From positions 38,676 to 102,675 of the forward strand of contig JBGSKC010000077.1 of NCBI GenBank assembly GCA_041741415.1: DNA of 64,000 bases, read 5' to 3'. Below the pieces are notes generated by a model. That model had not been told where the DNA came from. It saw nothing but the letters and a program-made list of their open reading frames with translations, and searched no databases. The stretch is from JANQTF01 sp041741415. Lineage in GTDB: Bacteria; Bacteroidota; Bacteroidia; J057. The position numbers were made by a program, and so were the translations under genes. Below are positions 62,543 through 64,000 of the stretch, in pieces (the first letter of the stretch is position 1; the number at the start of each line of letters is the position of its first letter).

Positions 62543-63631
62543 TCAGCGCAGGGCCTCGGAGAGGAGCTTGTGGAAATGGTGTACCCCCGGCTCGCGGTTC
62601 GGAGAAAAGCGCCCCTGCTTGTACAGCCGGGAGTTGATCCCTTTCTGAACCGCTTCCACCACAGCCTCATCTTCCATTTCGACTGTGTGGGTAAACTGCC
62701 AGTCTTCCTCATCGAAGGGCATATCGGGCCGGAGGAAGGTTTCGTAGCGAATGCGGGTGTGAGACGGCGAAACGGGCTCCACGATGTTGAGGGAAAGTCC
62801 CCAGGGATAGAAATTGAGCATCAGGTTGGGGAACATCCAGAAGTAGTATGCGGCCACGCGCTGGCCTGCCTCGCGCTGCCCGGCTGGCACCTCAAAAGCC
62901 AGTTGGTCGGGCTTGGCCATGCCGATCTGGAGCACGCCCTGCGGGAACATCTCGTAGCGGTAGTCGCCGTATTCGAGCACCTGGTTGAGGCCGGGGTGAA
63001 CGAAAGGAATGTGAAAGCCTTCGAGGTAATTATCGACATAGAGGGCCCAGTGCGACTCCACCTCAAAGAGGGCAGAATATTCCGGGGCGTGGTAAAAGGT
63101 TTCGGGCCTGAGCCAGCCGATGCGGTCGAGGATGGGGCGGGTCCAGTCGGAGAAGCGGGCGCTGCGGTCGAGGTTGGTGAAAAGCAGCGGCCCAAAAGAT
63201 TCGGTGGGCAGGGAGGGCAAATGGTCGGTATCGCCGGGGAAGCCTTCCACACCGGCAAACTCGGGCATGGAGATCATGCGGCCATCGAGCGAAAACCGCC
63301 TGCCATGGTAGCGGCAGCGGATTTCCTTGCAGGCCCCGCCTTCTGTGACGAGGAGGTTGGCGCGGTGGGTGCAAACATTCGACAGGCAGCGGCGCTGGCC
63401 CTGGGCGTCGCGGGTGAGGACCAGCGGCTCCGAGAGAAAGCCGGGCAGCAGCTCAAAAGGCTGGGCGGCTTCCCGCTCTTCCAGCTCGTCCTTGAGGCCG
63501 ATGCAATGCCATACTTTGGGAAACACTTTTTCCCGGCAGCGCTCAAACCAGACGGGGTTGCGGTAAAATTCGCCGGGGAGAGTGCGCGCCTTGCGAATAT
63601 TGGGGTCAATGGAAAAGGGGAAGGTCTCCAT
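62543..63631 (-). CDS. Rieske-type ring-hydroxylating oxygenase, alpha subunit
   Basis: A 362-residue oxygenase. The Rieske [2Fe-2S] ligands are CTH (Cys87, His89) and CRYH (Cys106, His109). The mononuclear iron ligands are His207 and His212 in DNYLEGFHIPFVHPGL. Relatives include choline monooxygenase and aromatic or lipid hydroxylases; the substrate is open. Electron-transfer partners are not seen next to it. It ends 46 bases upstream of the sulfotransferase start on the same strand, so the two may be co-transcribed. Confidence 0.9.
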   Translation of the reverse strand: METFPFSIDPNIRKARTLPGEFYRNPVWFERCREKVFPKVWHCIGLKDELEEREAAQPFELLPGFLSEPLVLTRDAQGQRRCLSNVCTHRANLLVTEGGACKEIRCRYHGRRFSLDGRMISMPEFAGVEGFPGDTDHLPSLPTESFGPLLFTNLDRSARFSDWTRPILDRIGWLRPETFYHAPEYSALFEVESHWALYVDNYLEGFHIPFVHPGLNQVLEYGDYRYEMFPQGVLQIGMAKPDQLAFEVPAGQREAGQRVAAYYFWMFPNLMLNFYPWGLSLNIVEPVSPSHTRIRYETFLRPDMPFDEEDWQFTHTVEMEDEAVVEAVQKGINSRLYKQGRFSPNREPGVHHFHKLLSEALR

Positions 63632-63779
63632 GCAGGTGGGTTGATGAACAGCCTGTTCATACAACTTTTGTTCCGAACTGCTGAACAGAGTTGGCCGGAT
63701 GAAGATTTCTGCGGAAAGAGTCGATCCTGAGGGGAGAACAGGCAGACATGGGCGGGGTATTCGCAGAAAAAACGCTTAT

Positions 63780-64000
63780 TCAGGTAGTTTCTGTGCCCTT
63801 ATCCTCCTCTGCCATTGCCTTCCAGTTCACGCCTTCATACAGTTCCGCGACGCTCAGGGCAAGGTCTCCGATGTGGAGGGTGTCATCGGGGCGGGTGTGG
63901 ACGGAGAAGATCCATTCCTGGCCTTTGCGCAGAAACATTTCGATTTTTTGTTCGGATTGGGAGAGGAAAAGCAGGGCTTCGAGGGTGGGAATCTGGAGGT
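63780..64000 (-). CDS. Uma2/DUF820-like protein, 3' part only
   Basis: Last 73 residues of a gene whose start lies beyond the right edge. IPTLEALLFLSQSEQKIEMFLRKGQEWIF... followed by LALSVAELYEGVNW resembles the C-terminal half of Uma2-family (DUF820) PD-(D/E)XK proteins. The active site would be in the missing part, so the assignment is tentative. Stop TGA at 63,780-63,782. Confidence 0.55.
   Translation of the reverse strand, partial: LQIPTLEALLFLSQSEQKIEMFLRKGQEWIFSVHTRPDDTLHIGDLALSVAELYEGVNWKAMAEEDKGTETT

Overview
The window comes from a gliding-type member of the Bacteroidota, most likely the Saprospirales (Saprospiraceae, Lewinella or Phaeodactylibacter type). The phylum call rests on the genes present: gldK, gldL, gldM, gldN, gldH, gldA, gldF, gldG, a PorP/SprF protein, PorZ and cargo with type IX secretion (T9SS) C-terminal domains. 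It also rests on promoters of the phylum's own form (TTG about 20-22 nt before TAnnTTTG or TAnnTTGC). The order-level placement is inference from the GC-rich sequence and gene style. No phage, plasmid, CRISPR array or insertion sequence was recognised.

Layout. 1-6.4 kb: 5' part of a type IIA topoisomerase A subunit (cut by the window edge), a DUF1080 lipoprotein, an unknown gene, a large GT117-type (DUF2723) membrane protein and rlmB. 6.4-9 kb: a family III CoA-transferase, a structured RNA candidate of 6S-like size, an amidohydrolase and tRNA-Phe(GAA). 9-18 kb: porZ, an SCP2 protein, a sirtuin, a TPR protein, then the tightly packed operon ricT-gldH-nif3 followed by a C4 zinc-ribbon protein. 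18-25 kb: an unknown exported protein, pepF-crp-YCII-DoxX on one strand, and uvrC. 24.8-35.4 kb: the T9SS motor/core locus porP-gldK-gldL-gldM-gldN, a second gldM paralogue beyond a terminator, hemD, and a DUF4271 membrane protein with an unusual carbohydrate-binding-like ectodomain. 35.7-43.7 kb: a giant T9SS cargo protein, an alpha/beta hydrolase, an AT-rich gap with three 30-bp tandem repeats in front of a tyrosine recombinase, and a methyltransferase. 43.7-49.8 kb: a heme-type TonB receptor, an M49 peptidase with a shortened zinc motif, and an oligopeptide-type binding lipoprotein. 49.9-53.4 kb: gldA-gldF-gldG. 53.4-57.3 kb: a repeat-rich stretch holding a beta-barrel gene, a frameshifted GH16 gene and a GIY-YIG gene broken by a stop codon. 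57.5-63.7 kb: alkB-GNAT-MMPL in one apparent operon, convergent with a sulfotransferase and a Rieske oxygenase. The right edge cuts a Uma2-like gene.

How the genes fit together. At least a dozen genes serve gliding or T9SS: the GldL/GldM motor, the GldK/GldN ring, PorP/SprF, GldH, the GldAFG transporter, PorZ of the surface attachment complex, and exported cargo. The most unusual items are the second GldM, the acidic glycine-rich insert in GldN, the DUF4271 fusion, the recombinase with its repeat array, the repeat-bracketed GH16 module, the 6S-like RNA candidate, and the oxygenase/sulfotransferase/MMPL neighbourhood, which resembles a lipid modification and export set. All functional statements come from reading the sequence and family knowledge; no database search was run.
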